DNA from: Anseranas semipalmata
Lineage: Eukaryota; Chordata; Aves; Anseriformes; Anseranatidae
Assembly (NCBI GenBank): GCA_013399115.1
Contig: VXAA01003997.1
Location: 82,574-146,573 of the forward strand
DNA length: 64,000 nucleotides
Direction: 5' to 3'
Position numbers and translations under genes: made by a program. Positions 11,139 to 23,299 of the stretch are shown here, piece after piece. Positions within the stretch are counted from its first letter, which is position 1. Each line of letters starts with the position of its first letter. The notes beneath the pieces were generated by a model. That model worked only from the letters and a program-made list of their open reading frames with translations. It had not been told where the DNA came from and did no database searches.

Positions 11139-13584
11139 CTGAAATGAAAGAAAACATTAATATCAGAAATAAGAGGAGGTTAAAAAGCAGTCTTTTCTAA
11201 TTTACTTTAAATGTCATTGCAATGTAATTCACAAGTCTACATTTCTTTTAACTTTTACAGTAATTAATTTTCCTCTATCACAAAAGAAAAAAAAAAAAAA
11301 ACAGCATTCTAATTAAGCAGTAGAAAAAGCAGAGGATATACACCAGACTGGAGCTAAAGACCTAGAAATGACACCTGCCAATAGGATGGTGTCTTAGGTA
11401 CCTGCCCCACGAGAGTGTGGTACAGGAACCTGAGTGAGAAACACTGGCCCTTACTTTCAGGGAAGCTTGGCAGTGCAAGCCTAGCTAAAGCATCCCGCGG
11501 GCAGAGCCAGAAGCTGCCCAGGAGAGCACTGGCCACATACACCCAACTGAAGTGAGGCAGTGAGGATGTCCTTGAAGTGTCTCAAACTGGGTTTCTGTAG
11601 AGCGTCTCCATCTCCACAGAGTTCTCTGGAACTCTCTTGTAAAGGTAGGTGGGGATTGATCTCTTTCTTTCAAATAACTGAGCAGGCTTCAAACGCTTTT
11701 CTTCCCTCCCGGCAGCTAGATGAGGGGAGAAGAGTTTTGTGTGATACCATTCCACAATCTCCTACTCTGTGTCAGCTCCTGGACGTCTCTTTGTGAACTG
11801 ATTCGTCTGCAGCAGGGTGTTCAGAAGTAAATTTGGGGTATTAAGAAGGTCTTACTGCAGCTCAGCCAAAATAAACTAAATTATCCTAATGAAAATTTTT
11901 AAAAAATAGAACAATCCAAACGACCAGTTGTAAGGAAAAACTGGCAAACCTGCACCCAATTTAATTTCATGTACTACACTCATTTATAGTGGGACAAATT
12001 TGGAAATAATGAAATAAGAACAGCTTTTCCCACATTCCTGAATGAAAAATACTCTTCAGTAATCATCAGTGAGTCTTTTGAAAGCTGGACTGCAACTTCT
12101 GAAGCTGCATGTGATGAGGAACCTTGAAATATGAAAAAGCCCAGATTCGAATCAAACTCAGCTTTAGTTTTTAGGGAACTATACAATGCCGGGGAAAAAA
12201 AGCACAACATTTCTTTAGTCCTTATTCTCACACTGAGTGAAAAAGCAAATGCAGCTTGTCACCCATTCTGGTAGTTCGTGTAGCTGAGGGCTGAATAACA
12301 GCATCTGTCTCCCTTTTCCTTTACATCATAAGAACTGGGATAAGAAGTGTTTCTTTGGCTGTGAAATCATACTGGAGGCAGCAGCTGCTGAAGCAAGCTA
12401 GAAAATGACAAGCGTAGGCAGGATACAATGCATCAAAAATTGATGCCAGCTAATGGAACAGAGGTTTTAAACAGTCTGTACAGCACCCATTACAGTCCAG
12501 TTCTGCAAGTGAGCTGGAGCGCTTCCCTTCAAAAACCTCTAAATGTCTGTTTTGGAGAGAAACGCATCCTGATATGCATTTTAAGCAGAGACCAATAATC
12601 ATGCCAAGTACCCTGGAATGTACTCAGCAATCTGATTCTGTGAGCTGTTTCCTACTAAGAGGGGTTTTAGTTTCAATGTGTGATTAAGACTTGAATCTAT
12701 TATGGAAGCAGAAACGGTGGAGGACTTATCATCGTGATATTTAAAAAATAAATATGTAATTGAGTGACTGCATGCAGTCCTTAAAAGAATTTAAAGCTGC
12801 ATGCAAAAAAAAAAAAAAAGCTTTTTTCAGTTATCTATAGGAATTCATGAAAGCATAAAAAATCTTATCCCATCTTATAAAAATGGCCAACTGGCAAATC
12901 CAGATGTGGCTGGTTGGAACTTCTGCCTTCAGCATCGTCACACCCAATTTTACTATGACTTTAACCACAGCACATCTGTCTATCACTTCTGAGCACTGAA
13001 ATGGTGTTTTTCAGAAAAAGCATCAAAAGGATAGCTGGAAGGATCCCATCAATTTGACATTACACTTACTGTTCTTTACAAATACACGTATGATTTACAA
13101 AACCAGCCTAACTAATCTTACTCTCGCTCCTGAGCACAGTTGCTATGTGCCTTTGCTAGAATATTTTGAACTATCAGTGTCACTGTTTCCCCTGCATAAT
13201 TAGTATCTTCTGTTGTTTGTGTGGGTGTCTTGCTTGAAGACACACCACAGAGGGCTTCTTTTAAATATGAAAACATTTTAGTAAAGCCATGATCACATAA
13301 GGAAAAGCAAAAATATTTTTAGTTGCCCTTTCTGTTCGTGCTACTAAATTCTGTAATGATGGTATTTGAAGACCTCTTCAGGAAGGCAGAAGGGGTCTGA
13401 GCCAGAACCCAGGTAATACCCTAGATGAACCAGCACTGAATTAGATAGCAGTATGGTATCAGACTGGACTCTGTACAACGACATTTCTACATCGCTAAGG
13501 GAGGGTATCCTTAGAATATGACAGCAGTAATGACACTCTGAACATAGCTGGATAGGAATCAGACTCATACACATAGTTACTTAC
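11139..13584 (-). other. TMEM156: Candidate TMEM156 intron, no gene recognised
   Basis: Sequence between the two candidate 3' exons. Poly-A runs near 11286-11301 and 12805-12819 are simple sequence. Open frames at 11354-11796 on both strands overlap each other and resemble nothing known. No repeat family is recognised. Confidence 0.45.
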
Positions 13585-13640
13585 TGATCTCTTGTGCCAA
13601 CCAGCCCACACGGGAGGTGGTGTGTCCACAGGCTTTTAGA
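13585..13640 (-). other. TMEM156: Candidate small exon of TMEM156 (56 bases)
   Basis: On the - strand a pyrimidine-rich acceptor (CTCTCTTTCAG) precedes position 13640 and a consensus donor GTAAGT follows 13585. From the upstream exon's phase 1 end, the frame runs V then TAA, which would terminate TMEM156 here. The same frame after the stop is open to the exon end (KPVDTPPPVWAGWHKRS) and continues open into the 11028-11138 exon. This is odd for a plain UTR exon. An acceptor eight bases further in (AAAAG) would change the frame and end in SDAI and a stop. The splice sites are well formed; the coding status is unresolved. Confidence 0.45.
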
Positions 13641-14264
13641 CTGAAAGAGAGGAAAGGGATGCATCAACTTCTTTTATTTTCTGTGAAAGAGGTTTTCATC
13701 TTTTTAGCCATTCGCGTTCTTCCCCAGTGCATCCTCCCTGTCAGTTACCTGTCATCTACCTTGTGCTCCAATTTTATAATCCATTTCACCTGAAGATAAG
13801 ATTGTGCCTTAAATTATACATTCACTGAGAGGCCAACTTGTCTTGTTTAACTATACAGCTACTCTGTCACTCAGGAAGAAATACAGAGATGTGAAGCTCC
13901 TTACGTATTCAAGCATCTGAAAGCTCTTTACAGAGAGATGAAGGTGCTGATGGCAAAAGGACGTGCACTAAAAATTGTTGGCAATTGCTGATGTGGAACT
14001 TTCATTAGCTTTTATGCAGCCTTTGACAGTTCAACCACTTTTATTAAGAGAATTAATGGGAGGCAGGACATTAAGATTATTTCATCCTGTCCTTGGGGAA
14101 CTGACTGTCAAAGAGACTGATGTAGTAAATAAAGTGTTTGAGTTAACAGTGACCAGTTTGTGTGAATTTGATCTAACAACAGCTCAGAGCATGACACTGG
14201 ACAGTTTCTACACACAGACAAAAAAAAAAAAAAAGTCCACCACTGTTGGCTGTAAGACATGGAG

Positions 14265-14442
14265 TTTTCTCTCTCTCCCTTCTTTCTTTCTTTTTCTTTT
14301 TTCCTTCTTTCTCTCTCTCTCTCCTTTCTTTCTTTCTTTCTTTCTTTTTTTCTTTCCTCTTCCTCTTCTTTCTCCTTCTCCTTCTCCTTCTCCTTCTCCT
14401 TCTCCTTCTCCTTCTCCTTCTCCTTCTCCTTCTCCTTTCCTT
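14265..14442 (+). repeat. 178-base polypyrimidine tract with (TTCTCC)n
   Basis: Every base from 14265 to 14442 is C or T on the + strand. The left half is CTTT/CTCT rich and the right part (about 14371-14436) is a regular hexamer, TTCTCC, repeated about eleven times. This is simple sequence. The Phe/Ser/Leu and Gly/Glu repeat frames read through it on both strands are artefacts of the repeat. Confidence 0.98.
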
Positions 14443-15263
14443 ATGGAAAAGAAACCTGGCAGCACTTCATCCAGAAACTGCCAGTTCTGTATCTGTCTCT
14501 GATTTCCCCAAATAAAGCAGAACACTGTTCTGTCCTTAGTCATCCATGAAATCCCTTAATTCTCCTTTTGATTCAGAGAATACAATGCAGCCTTAAACGG
14601 GTAGAGGACAGAAATACTGTAGGAGAGGGCTCACAATTACTCTTCATGCCATACACATGTGATTGTTACTCTGCCCTGATCACCGTAAGGCTGAAGTGTG
14701 TCTGTGGTATGGAAAAGTCCAGCGAGTCCTGCACCAGTCTGCTTGGACTCCACACGGCCCCACCACTGGGGAACGACAGACCACCAACAAGGGCAGGACA
14801 CAGACACGGCTGGAGAAAAGTCACTCCTTGGGACGTGCTTGCTTCAGCCTCAAAGGGTAAGTTTAGCCAAAGCCTTTCCTGCATAACAATGATTTCAGGG
14901 CTAACCATCAGCAAAATCATCTTGCTGAATGCTTTTCAGATAGGCTGTTCACCATATATAGGGTTGTTTTAACGGGAATAGTGATTTGACTCTTACTTGC
15001 CCACTTTTATTTCTTACTGCAATAATTCTTTGCCCCCACTGTTAGAGGGAACTGCCACTGAATCAAGTGCATTCAGAAATGTTAGTCCTCCTATGGTTTG
15101 CCATGCTGATTTTTTTAAGTAAAGGAAGCTAGTAGCCTAGCTTTCATACATAAATTCAGTATTTATTCTTCTGATCTGCTCTTCCAGATTTCTTGCTATC
15201 AGTGCAGCTTCTTTCTGTCTTTTCATTTATCACAAAGAGGATATTCACTGCTGACGCGTCAGG

Positions 15264-15291
15264 AAAATAAATAAATAAATAAATAAATAAA
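15264..15291 (+). repeat. (AAAT)n microsatellite
   Basis: About seven copies of AAAT in a row, likely length-polymorphic. Confidence 0.97.
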
Positions 15292-15344
15292 GCAGCAGAC
15301 CCAGATAAACATCTCACAGCATTTTAGAGCTGCTAAAAATAATA

Positions 15345-15418
15345 GTTGATGCAAGTAGTGCTCTTTAAGTCAAAAGTACCAGTTGATGCAAGTAGTGCTT
15401 CATAAGTTAAAAGCACAA
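15345..15418 (+). repeat. Two-copy 37-base tandem duplication
   Basis: Two adjacent copies start with GTTGATGCAAGTAGTGCT at 15345 and again at 15382. The second halves have diverged slightly (CTTTAAGTCAAAAG against TCATAAGTTAAAAG). This is a local duplication event; no function is implied. Confidence 0.9.
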
Positions 15419-17311
15419 CACAGTGTCTTTGTTTTAGCTGGGTTAAACAGTTATTACCACAGTGCAATTAGTAATGAGGAGTCACTGGCAGAGACTGAAA
15501 AAGAAGGTGGGTCTCCAGAGCTTTATTCTAGCATGCTGTCCCCTGAACAGCACTACCTCCTCATGTAAATATTTGCCCTGAATAAAATGCTCAGGCTTTC
15601 TAACCAAATAAACAGCAGCCTTGAAATCTGCAGTAATTCTTATGTCATCATTTGACAGTACTAAGGAAATAAATCTATAGCTGTCATACATAAACAGAGA
15701 ACTGTCTGAAAGCACTTGAGAGATTTGGCTCATTCATTTTTTCCAGGACAGTTGCTAATATGGTAGTTTAATGAAAGATGGCAGAAAGAGAGAAGGATTC
15801 TGAAGTTCAGCACTCAAATGGAATAATAATACTTTCCCTGAAAATATATAGAGATATTCAAGTGACCTATACTGAGAAGATTCTCCTTTGTCAAAGGTAT
15901 ATGGGTGCAGAAGCTGGTGCATTTTTTATTAGCTGAATTTTTGTGTGCCTGTTGGTATATGCATGCATAGAGCTGTACACACCATTACTTACTGTTCGTT
16001 GGTTACTGTCACACTGCCAGTCTTCATTTTGTTTGTTAAGCATTCAGAAAGAGATCACCCTTATTTTTACTTACTTTTATTTAGTATATTTTTGTCAGGG
16101 ACAAAGTTTAATGAAACTGACAGAGAGACCCACTTCTGTCTTCACTACATTTTGGATCAGGTCATTTCCTAGTAGGTTTAAAAGCAATAAAATCTAGTTT
16201 GTGGATAACTATAGGCTACTTCTGATTAAAAAAATCAATCATATCAAACCTTCATTTCAGAACTCTCAAAGATACTGAGGTATAGGAAACTACAAAAAAT
16301 CCTCTCATTTCTCACCTTAAAAAGTGAGCGAGTAATATGCCTTATACTTCGCTCTCCTGTCTAGCCTGGATTTTAACTTATTAATTTTCTGTGGCTACAA
16401 ACAATGCTGTAGAGTCTTTCAGGCAATGTGTTGCCTATGAGCCACAGGCTAAGGGCCATTGCTGAGGCCATCGGCAGGTTCTCCAGCTCACGGTGAGAAA
16501 AGTGAACCCTCCATTTCCATTTCCTCCTCCTTATAGTTGCTGTTGCACCTACTGCACCTACTGTGTAGCTAACCTCATTACAGAAAAATCAGATAAACAC
16601 CGGGCTGTGGTTAATGTTTTCTACGAGCACAGCTTCAGCTACCTGGAAATCAGGAAAAGCATGACTTAAAGACAAGCGGTTTGCCTGAAGCCCACCTCAA
16701 CAGCCAAAGTATTTTCAAATGTGTTCCTCTACTATGTATGTTACTCCAAAGAAGGTGTCGTGGCCAAGTAAAAAGAGCTGAGCTGACAGCCTGGGCTGCC
16801 AAAATTTACAAGTGTAAAACACTTGCAATTTTAAACCCTAAGTGCACGCAGCAGAACAGACACACATTGGCCTTAGAACAGCAGCTTCTGGCTCTCAAGT
16901 CACCATCTCACCCAGCTGACCCAGGGCAGGCATTGAAGCAACTCTTACCAACAGGACTGAAGTCAGATCTGAAGCAGAGAAGGGCAGATGTGAGCACTAT
17001 CACCAGTGGAGCTCTGACAGGCTTCTAGCTTGGGCTAGAACCCTTCCTTGCTTGAGGCTCGACTCCTAATTCCTGTATTGGTGATCTGAAATGCATGTAC
17101 TTCAGGGGAACAACTGGGAGTGTGATAAAAAGATGATGCTTTTGGATCACTTCTTACCTCCATCCCGCTTCCTTCTTGTGAAAAAACAGGTTTTAACCTT
17201 TTTCAATCTCATTTTTCAATCTCAGTGTTTAGCTATTTATGTACAGCACTTCTAATGCAGGCAGTTCTTCCCTGTTGAGCAAGCTAGTCTTCACTAGAGT
17301 GCTAGAGACTT

Positions 17312-17355
17312 AAAAAAGATGACCACAGCACTCAAAAAAGATGACCCCAGCACTC
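17312..17355 (+). repeat. Two-copy 22-base tandem duplication
   Basis: AAAAAAGATGACCACAGCAC plus TC, immediately repeated with a single base change (A to C). It sits at the start of a 77-codon open frame on the + strand. Confidence 0.93.
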
Positions 17356-19762
17356 ATGACAAAAGTAGATCACAGCCTCCTTCTACAGACAAAGTAACCC
17401 AAAGGACTTCCAGCCAGCAAGCTTTCCTGCAAGCAGTAACTGCAGCATCGTTAGCTACTGAGCCACCCACCAACACAAGTAGCAATGAGTTGAATCTGGC
17501 CTTTTTGGATGAAGGGGGAAGTATTTCTTTGCAGGAAGTGAAGCAAGACTAAAGCAGAAAGTGCTTTTGTTGTTTTTGCAAAGTATTTAGCTTCAAGAAA
17601 GTATTCTTGTGAGAAATACTATTCAAAACCCAGTTGCGATGAAAGGCAAATCTCGATCTAAGTTCCTGTATCTCCAGGCACAACTTAGTCCCTCTCCAGC
17701 CACGTCCTTTAATAATCTTCCCACACAATGCCATGTAATGTTAAAATACTATCAAGCATTAATCCTAAGTATCACATCCACTTCACCTCACTGCCAGCAG
17801 TTGTTCTGACAGGAAGATTGTGTTATGACCAGGAAAACAAGCCTGCTTCAGTACAGCACAGCACTGGAACAAGTTGTTCGGGGTTTCTCAAGACACCTAA
17901 TCTTCCTTCAGTGACAGGCCCAGAGATTAAGCAAACAGATTACTTCATCCCCAAGTGTCCTGAATCTCATGTATTACCTCACAGAGCAATCAAAAAATCT
18001 GCAAAGCTGTTCCATGTCTCCTTTCTAACCTTTAATACATAACATGCAAGATAATAACAGCTAAAGGATTACTAGCAGGTCAGTCTGAATGGTTATTCTC
18101 ACTTCCAGGAACACAGAAGTTAAATTTGCATGGGAATGGACCGTGACATTTTGCTTCCTGCTTCTAGAAGATGAGTTTTGCTGAACCCAGTATCATGGAC
18201 AGACATAGTTTGCTACTGCTCATCCATAATATAGGATAAATGAAGGCACTGAATACTAGTGAGTACCCACCCCCTCAGTAATATATGCCATTGCAACCTC
18301 AGAAATGTCTGTTTCTAACCCAAGAGTAAATGCTGCCTCTCCACAGGAAATAATTAAGGTGGGCAGGTACATGGCTGACAGGGACCCAGGAAGATATTAC
18401 CTGCAAGACAGTTGACAGAAAAGGTATCAGAAAAAGAAGAGGTCTACTACCAAAGTGGTTGGAAGAAGTCCCTGAAGAAAGGAAAGAGTCCTACGGAAAG
18501 GTTGATGGGGGTCTGAGAAAGCTCATAACATCCAGATGGCAAACAGACAAACTCAGATGATCTGAGATCTGCTCTCGCCTATGTCACTGACTTGCCAAGT
18601 CACGTTATCTTTCTCTGCCTCCTGATAACCTCATTTTAGATGGTAACAATGTCAACTTTCCATCTTTGTAAGCCCTCATAAGATCTATGGATGGGAACCA
18701 CTTACAAAGTGCTCAGCATTTTTAATTATGATAATATGCTGTCCCGTAACACAGATAGTCTCTCTCAGAAGCCAAACAACAACCTAGCTCAATTATTAAT
18801 TTATTGTGGAAGTACCTCATCTTTTGCCAGCAATGCTGTTCCAAATTGCTTCTTTAGCTCTGCTGTCAACATACAACCTCACTGTTTATGGTTCCATGTG
18901 AAGCACAAAAACCACACCGTACATCAACTTTTTTAACACATTAAAAAGATAGCATGATATGATACTGCATTTTCAATGAAACTCCAACCAATTTAAATAT
19001 ATGTAAAAAAGGACTTCTTATGCTTTTAACCTAAAAAACTCTCCATGAACAGTAATATAAATCTATGCAAATAGCCATAACCCCATCTATGCAACTGATA
19101 AATTAGTCTGTATTACTTATTCGAGTAATCTGCTTCTCAGCATTACAAATATGGCCAGGAAGAGGTATCCCTTGCTGCACATTTCTTTTCCAACTTGTTT
19201 CATTACGTCTGGACTTCCTGAAACAATTACTGGAGTACAACGGCTGAAGAAAGTTAGAAGTGGCATACTAGTTTTAGTTCCAAGCTGAAACCAATTTCTT
19301 GTCACTAATTCTGACTGGTGTAATAACAGAGCATTTAATTTCTTTTGTTTTGTGAATTTTATCAGCTAACTATTTATTTCAAACAGATGATTCTCTTCAG
19401 AGATCATTTGGAAATTGCTTCTTTCTTCCGCTCTTGTCAGAAACAAAAGTCAGCATAATGTTGAAGTCTAGGACTCAATGTTCTGCACCAGAAAATAGTG
19501 TCAGAATTAGCAGTGTTGTCTTCAGGGGCACACAGGGTTTAAAAGGCTAACAGATTAGTCTATAGATCACTCTTGGTACCAGAAGGAAAACTGATTTTGT
19601 TTTTTTGCCATCTAGCTCTCACAAAACACATTTTCCAGTTTGTCATCTCATATATTTGGCTAGAAGAAGCAGTAACTTATTTTGAGCAGATATTGCTTAC
19701 TACTAATCCTAAAAATATGAGGCAAAACAGAAAAATCTGACAGTTGTAAGGTATTTACTTAC

Positions 19763-19867
19763 CTTCTACAGTTGATGCACTCAGATGACAATGTTCTTGT
19801 TCAGGAATTATGGGCAATATCTTCTTGGCCTGTGCAGTAAGTGGCATCTGTTGTTTGTTGGTCTTCA
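19763..19867 (-). CDS. TMEM156: TMEM156 cytoplasmic-tail exon
   Basis: A 105-base exon, phase 1 at both ends, with an acceptor (TTTTAATAG) above 19867 and a GTAAGT donor below 19763 on the - strand. Joined to the membrane exon it reads LKTNKQQMPLTAQAKKILPI and then IPEQEHCHLSASTVE. The segment MPLTAQAKKILPIIPE aligns with the end of human TMEM156 (LPLDQVQEVLPPIPEL), recalled from memory. Human TMEM156 seems to have roughly 30 more tail residues between the membrane region and this motif. A matching exon might exist between 19868 and 29623, but I could not find one, and the direct junction is already in frame. After this exon the bird protein continues at least one more codon, into an exon not yet settled. 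Confidence 0.78.
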
Positions 19868-22004
19868 CTATTAAAAGTCAAAATATTTTTTACCCATACT
19901 GTTAAACAACAAATACATCTGCAGAGTGTTAAACTTTGAATATGCAAGTTTGAAAATCATTGAGACCTATCTGAATGCAAGACAGAGGTGCATAGCCAGT
20001 TTTTCAATGGGATTTCAGTACCTAGAGATGCAGATACACATCTGGAAGTCCTGCAAGTACTAACCATGCTCTGGTATTGCACTTCCTCTTGACACTAGCT
20101 GGACTACAACACGTTGATCCTAAGTCTTCATGGAAAACAGCCTGAAGGCAGGCAACTATAATTGCTCTTGAAAAGTTTACTAGTCGTGAAAATACAAAAG
20201 CATGCAAATTTGAGGTTAAGTAAGAGTCTCCCAAAATACAAAAACCTACAGTTGGCTATTTAAGCAGAAACAACTGAAATTTAGTGTGAACTTTCCGATT
20301 CATTTTCACATAAGGACAGCCCAGATTGTGTGCCTCTGCCTCGGATAACTTGCCATACGCACAAGGGGAGCATCCGGGCATCACACTGGTTGACAGAGAT
20401 GACAGCATGCACCTCAGAAACAGGGAAAGACATGGTGATGCCTTTAGCACACTGACACACAGATAGTGCTATGGTGTCTTACTGGTGTACATATAAAGAA
20501 ACACAGAAATAGTATTGCCAGGCTAAGTCAGAGGTTTTGATGCAATGCATTTTTCAAAGAACTACAGTAGAACACATAACATTTTAACTCCAGGTCCACC
20601 CTGTCCCCGACCATCCATAACTTCTGTAAACCTCCAAATGGGTTTCTACTGAGTTCATAACAAGAGGAAGAACCATGCCATTAATATTTAGCTATATCCC
20701 TTCTCCACTTTCTTTATCAACTGGGCTTCTCTCCTTTACAAATGCGATTAAAAAGTGGAGTTTGGATCTTGGTAATTAAGCAGATGAATATGAAAGACAA
20801 AGTTAAAATAAAACTGGGGTAGATTTAAAAATAGCAATGTATCTTATTTCACCCTCAGGCTGAACCTGAAGAGAATGGGAATGTAGGCTGATATTCCCTT
20901 CAGAGCCTGTGTGTAACGCTGCTCTGCATGCATGCAAACTGAACAGAGAAATGGCCCCTCGTGTATCAGTGCTCTACTGAAAGCATACAGGGGCTATAAA
21001 AAGCTCCCTAAAATTACCTGTCTCCTATAGATTTTATTCTCCTTTCTGTAACAACAAAAGACCCAAAGTGGTAATTAGGCTTCACATTTTTCTCTGGAAA
21101 CATTGCATCTTAGAAACACGTAAGTCTGGGTTAAATATTGAACACTGTGACAAGCTTTGCTTTTCTCAGCATTATTCATCTAAGTTGCAGAGGCAAAGAC
21201 AACTATACAGCTATGTCAAGAGCTAACTGGGAAGGATCGGAATCAAATATGTGATGCTTCACTTAGCCAAGATTAAGCAAATTTCTCCTTGCTTGGCTTT
21301 GCATGTATTTGATGCTGTAGAGGATGTATCCTGCCTGTCCTCTTTGCTAAAAAGAAAATGTGTTACAGAATACAAGGAGGACTGAGTCTGAATTCATTGA
21401 GATGCCAGCCCTGACACTATTGAGCCAGGGATTGCTTCTATTTCCAACCTGTCAACTAACCTGAAGCTGTAGCAATACATCAGAGATATGGCAGAATTCG
21501 GCCCATTTCCTCTATATTGTAGGCGAGGAACTATTATTCTAATAGGGTAGCACGGAAAACAATATAGGAATTCAAATGACTGAGGGGAAATTTGTCTTAT
21601 TGTTTCTTATGAGCAAATTATAGTTGTCAAGCCCATTTATATCAGATGCTATGGATGTCACAAAGCCTAAACAGTCCAGAAAACAATGGCAGGTCAGAAA
21701 CCCTGAGGTTTTATTTTCTGAGTCCTGGTTGTCACATCGATCCTATAATGTTTTTCTTTCGGGATGAATTATAGAATTACCATCCAATTGCTTAGTGGCT
21801 GCAGGTCTTTTAGCAATTTAAAGTATGTGTTTTAAACAAGCCGCCCTATTTCTCCTGTTACTGAAGAGTCCAAAATTTCTATATCTGAGAACTGTGACTA
21901 TTTCCCTTTGCTTCCAGCATCTAAGCTATTTTTCTACTTTTCCATTTCTCTTAGCCTGAACCAGTAGAGTCAAACCATACACTCAAACTCACTAACATAC
22001 TGTC

Positions 22005-22026
22005 TTTTTTTTTTTTTTTTTTTTTT
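22005..22026 (+). repeat. Poly-T run of 22
   Basis: A T homopolymer inside the large TMEM156 intron. No linked retroposed gene was recognised on the - strand. Confidence 0.96.
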
Positions 22027-23299
22027 ACTTATTATTGACATACTTTAGGCAATTTTTTTCATTTTTCCATTTCAAAAGTAGATATAAATGTTGATGTACT
22101 GGTCTCTTGTTTCATTGGATAGTTCCACCTGTTACATTTTAAATGCTAAGACTGCAGCGACTGAACGCTGCGTCACCTTGCTGGAGGCCTTTGTTCTTCA
22201 GGCTCACCACCTTTCCCCTAGGAGAAACACAGAACACCTCCTCAGAAGCAAAAGCCATCCCAGCTGCTGGCCATCCGCCCCAGCCTGAGCCCCAGGGATG
22301 GGTGGCTTCTGCTGTTGCTGTTGTATTGGGAACAGCCGCTGGTTTGCAGGAGGAATTTCCATTGCTGCTGGGGGTTGAGGCCAAAATCCTAACACAGGTC
22401 TTTGCTAACAGAGAACTCGGCAGACCACAGAGCAGCCAGGTGCTGTGCACATTTGCTGATTCTGGGCCACATTCATTTTCATTAGAGAAAATGTGTAAGT
22501 CTAAGATTCCAGATAAGTAGCATGGATATGAATGTACAAATACATCTTGTAATTCACACGCTATTGAAATCTCAATTAAATATGTTACTGCTTCAACAAA
22601 TACAGTCTTTGGAATACTCAGTACCATGACTGGGATATGTTCAAAATCTGTTCCAGCAAATGCAATACGAATATTAATTTGATACAGTTGAAAGCCAAAA
22701 GCATCACAATATAATCAGAAGAAAACATACGGACATATATCAGAATTAACTTTGCATCACTGTGAGCCAGACAAGTGAGTCAGGGAATCTTGTATTTGTA
22801 TCCCAAAACGTAATGAACCAAATTATTAGTTTGTAAGCCAATGGTGTATTGCTGAAAATGAGAGGAGAAGTAACACACGATTTCAGCAATATAGAAGGCA
22901 TTATGTCTGAACTAAGGTTGCTCACATAGACTGTAGAGTAATAATATGATGATATTAACAATACAATTGCATGTCTGCACACTCCCATTCTGCAATAGGA
23001 GTGGGAGTAGGTTTTTTTCCAAGAGACCTTATGCTGCTTTCAAAATGGGACAAAAATAAATAAGGAATGTCATTTTAATGCTAGAGGTATAAGGTCTAAG
23101 TGGGAATTTATAGTGGTAAACTTGTAGCAATATAAATTCACACTGTAGCTTATAACCCACATACTTATATTAATGAACCTTCCAGTATGAAAAGACCCTG
23201 CCAGGCAGATTCACTCATAGGTATTAAAAGCCCTCATTTATGCAATCTGTGTTTCTTGTGCAACTTCTTTCTTTTTTTTTATTTTATTTTTGGAACAGT

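Larger units (their letters stand above)
13641..19762 (-). other. TMEM156: Candidate TMEM156 intron with simple repeats
   Basis: About 6 kb without a recognised gene. It contains a poly-A run (14220-14234), a 178-base all-pyrimidine tract (14265-14442), an (AAAT)n microsatellite (15264-15291), a 37-base tandem duplication (15345-15418), a cluster of + strand open frames (16681-18042) and a 22-base tandem duplication (17312-17355). None shows homology that I recognise. If TMEM156 ends nearer 19.7 kb, this would be intergenic. Confidence 0.5.

Noticed and set aside
14208..14549. Phe/Ser/Leu and Gly/Glu repeat proteins
   Set aside because: Read-through of the polypyrimidine simple repeat on either strand.
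22139..22627. 162-codon - strand frame with a complementary 125-codon + strand frame
   Set aside because: Both are in one GC-richer intron patch, mutually exclusive shadows with no homology; I tested it as a missing TMEM156 tail exon and saw no match.
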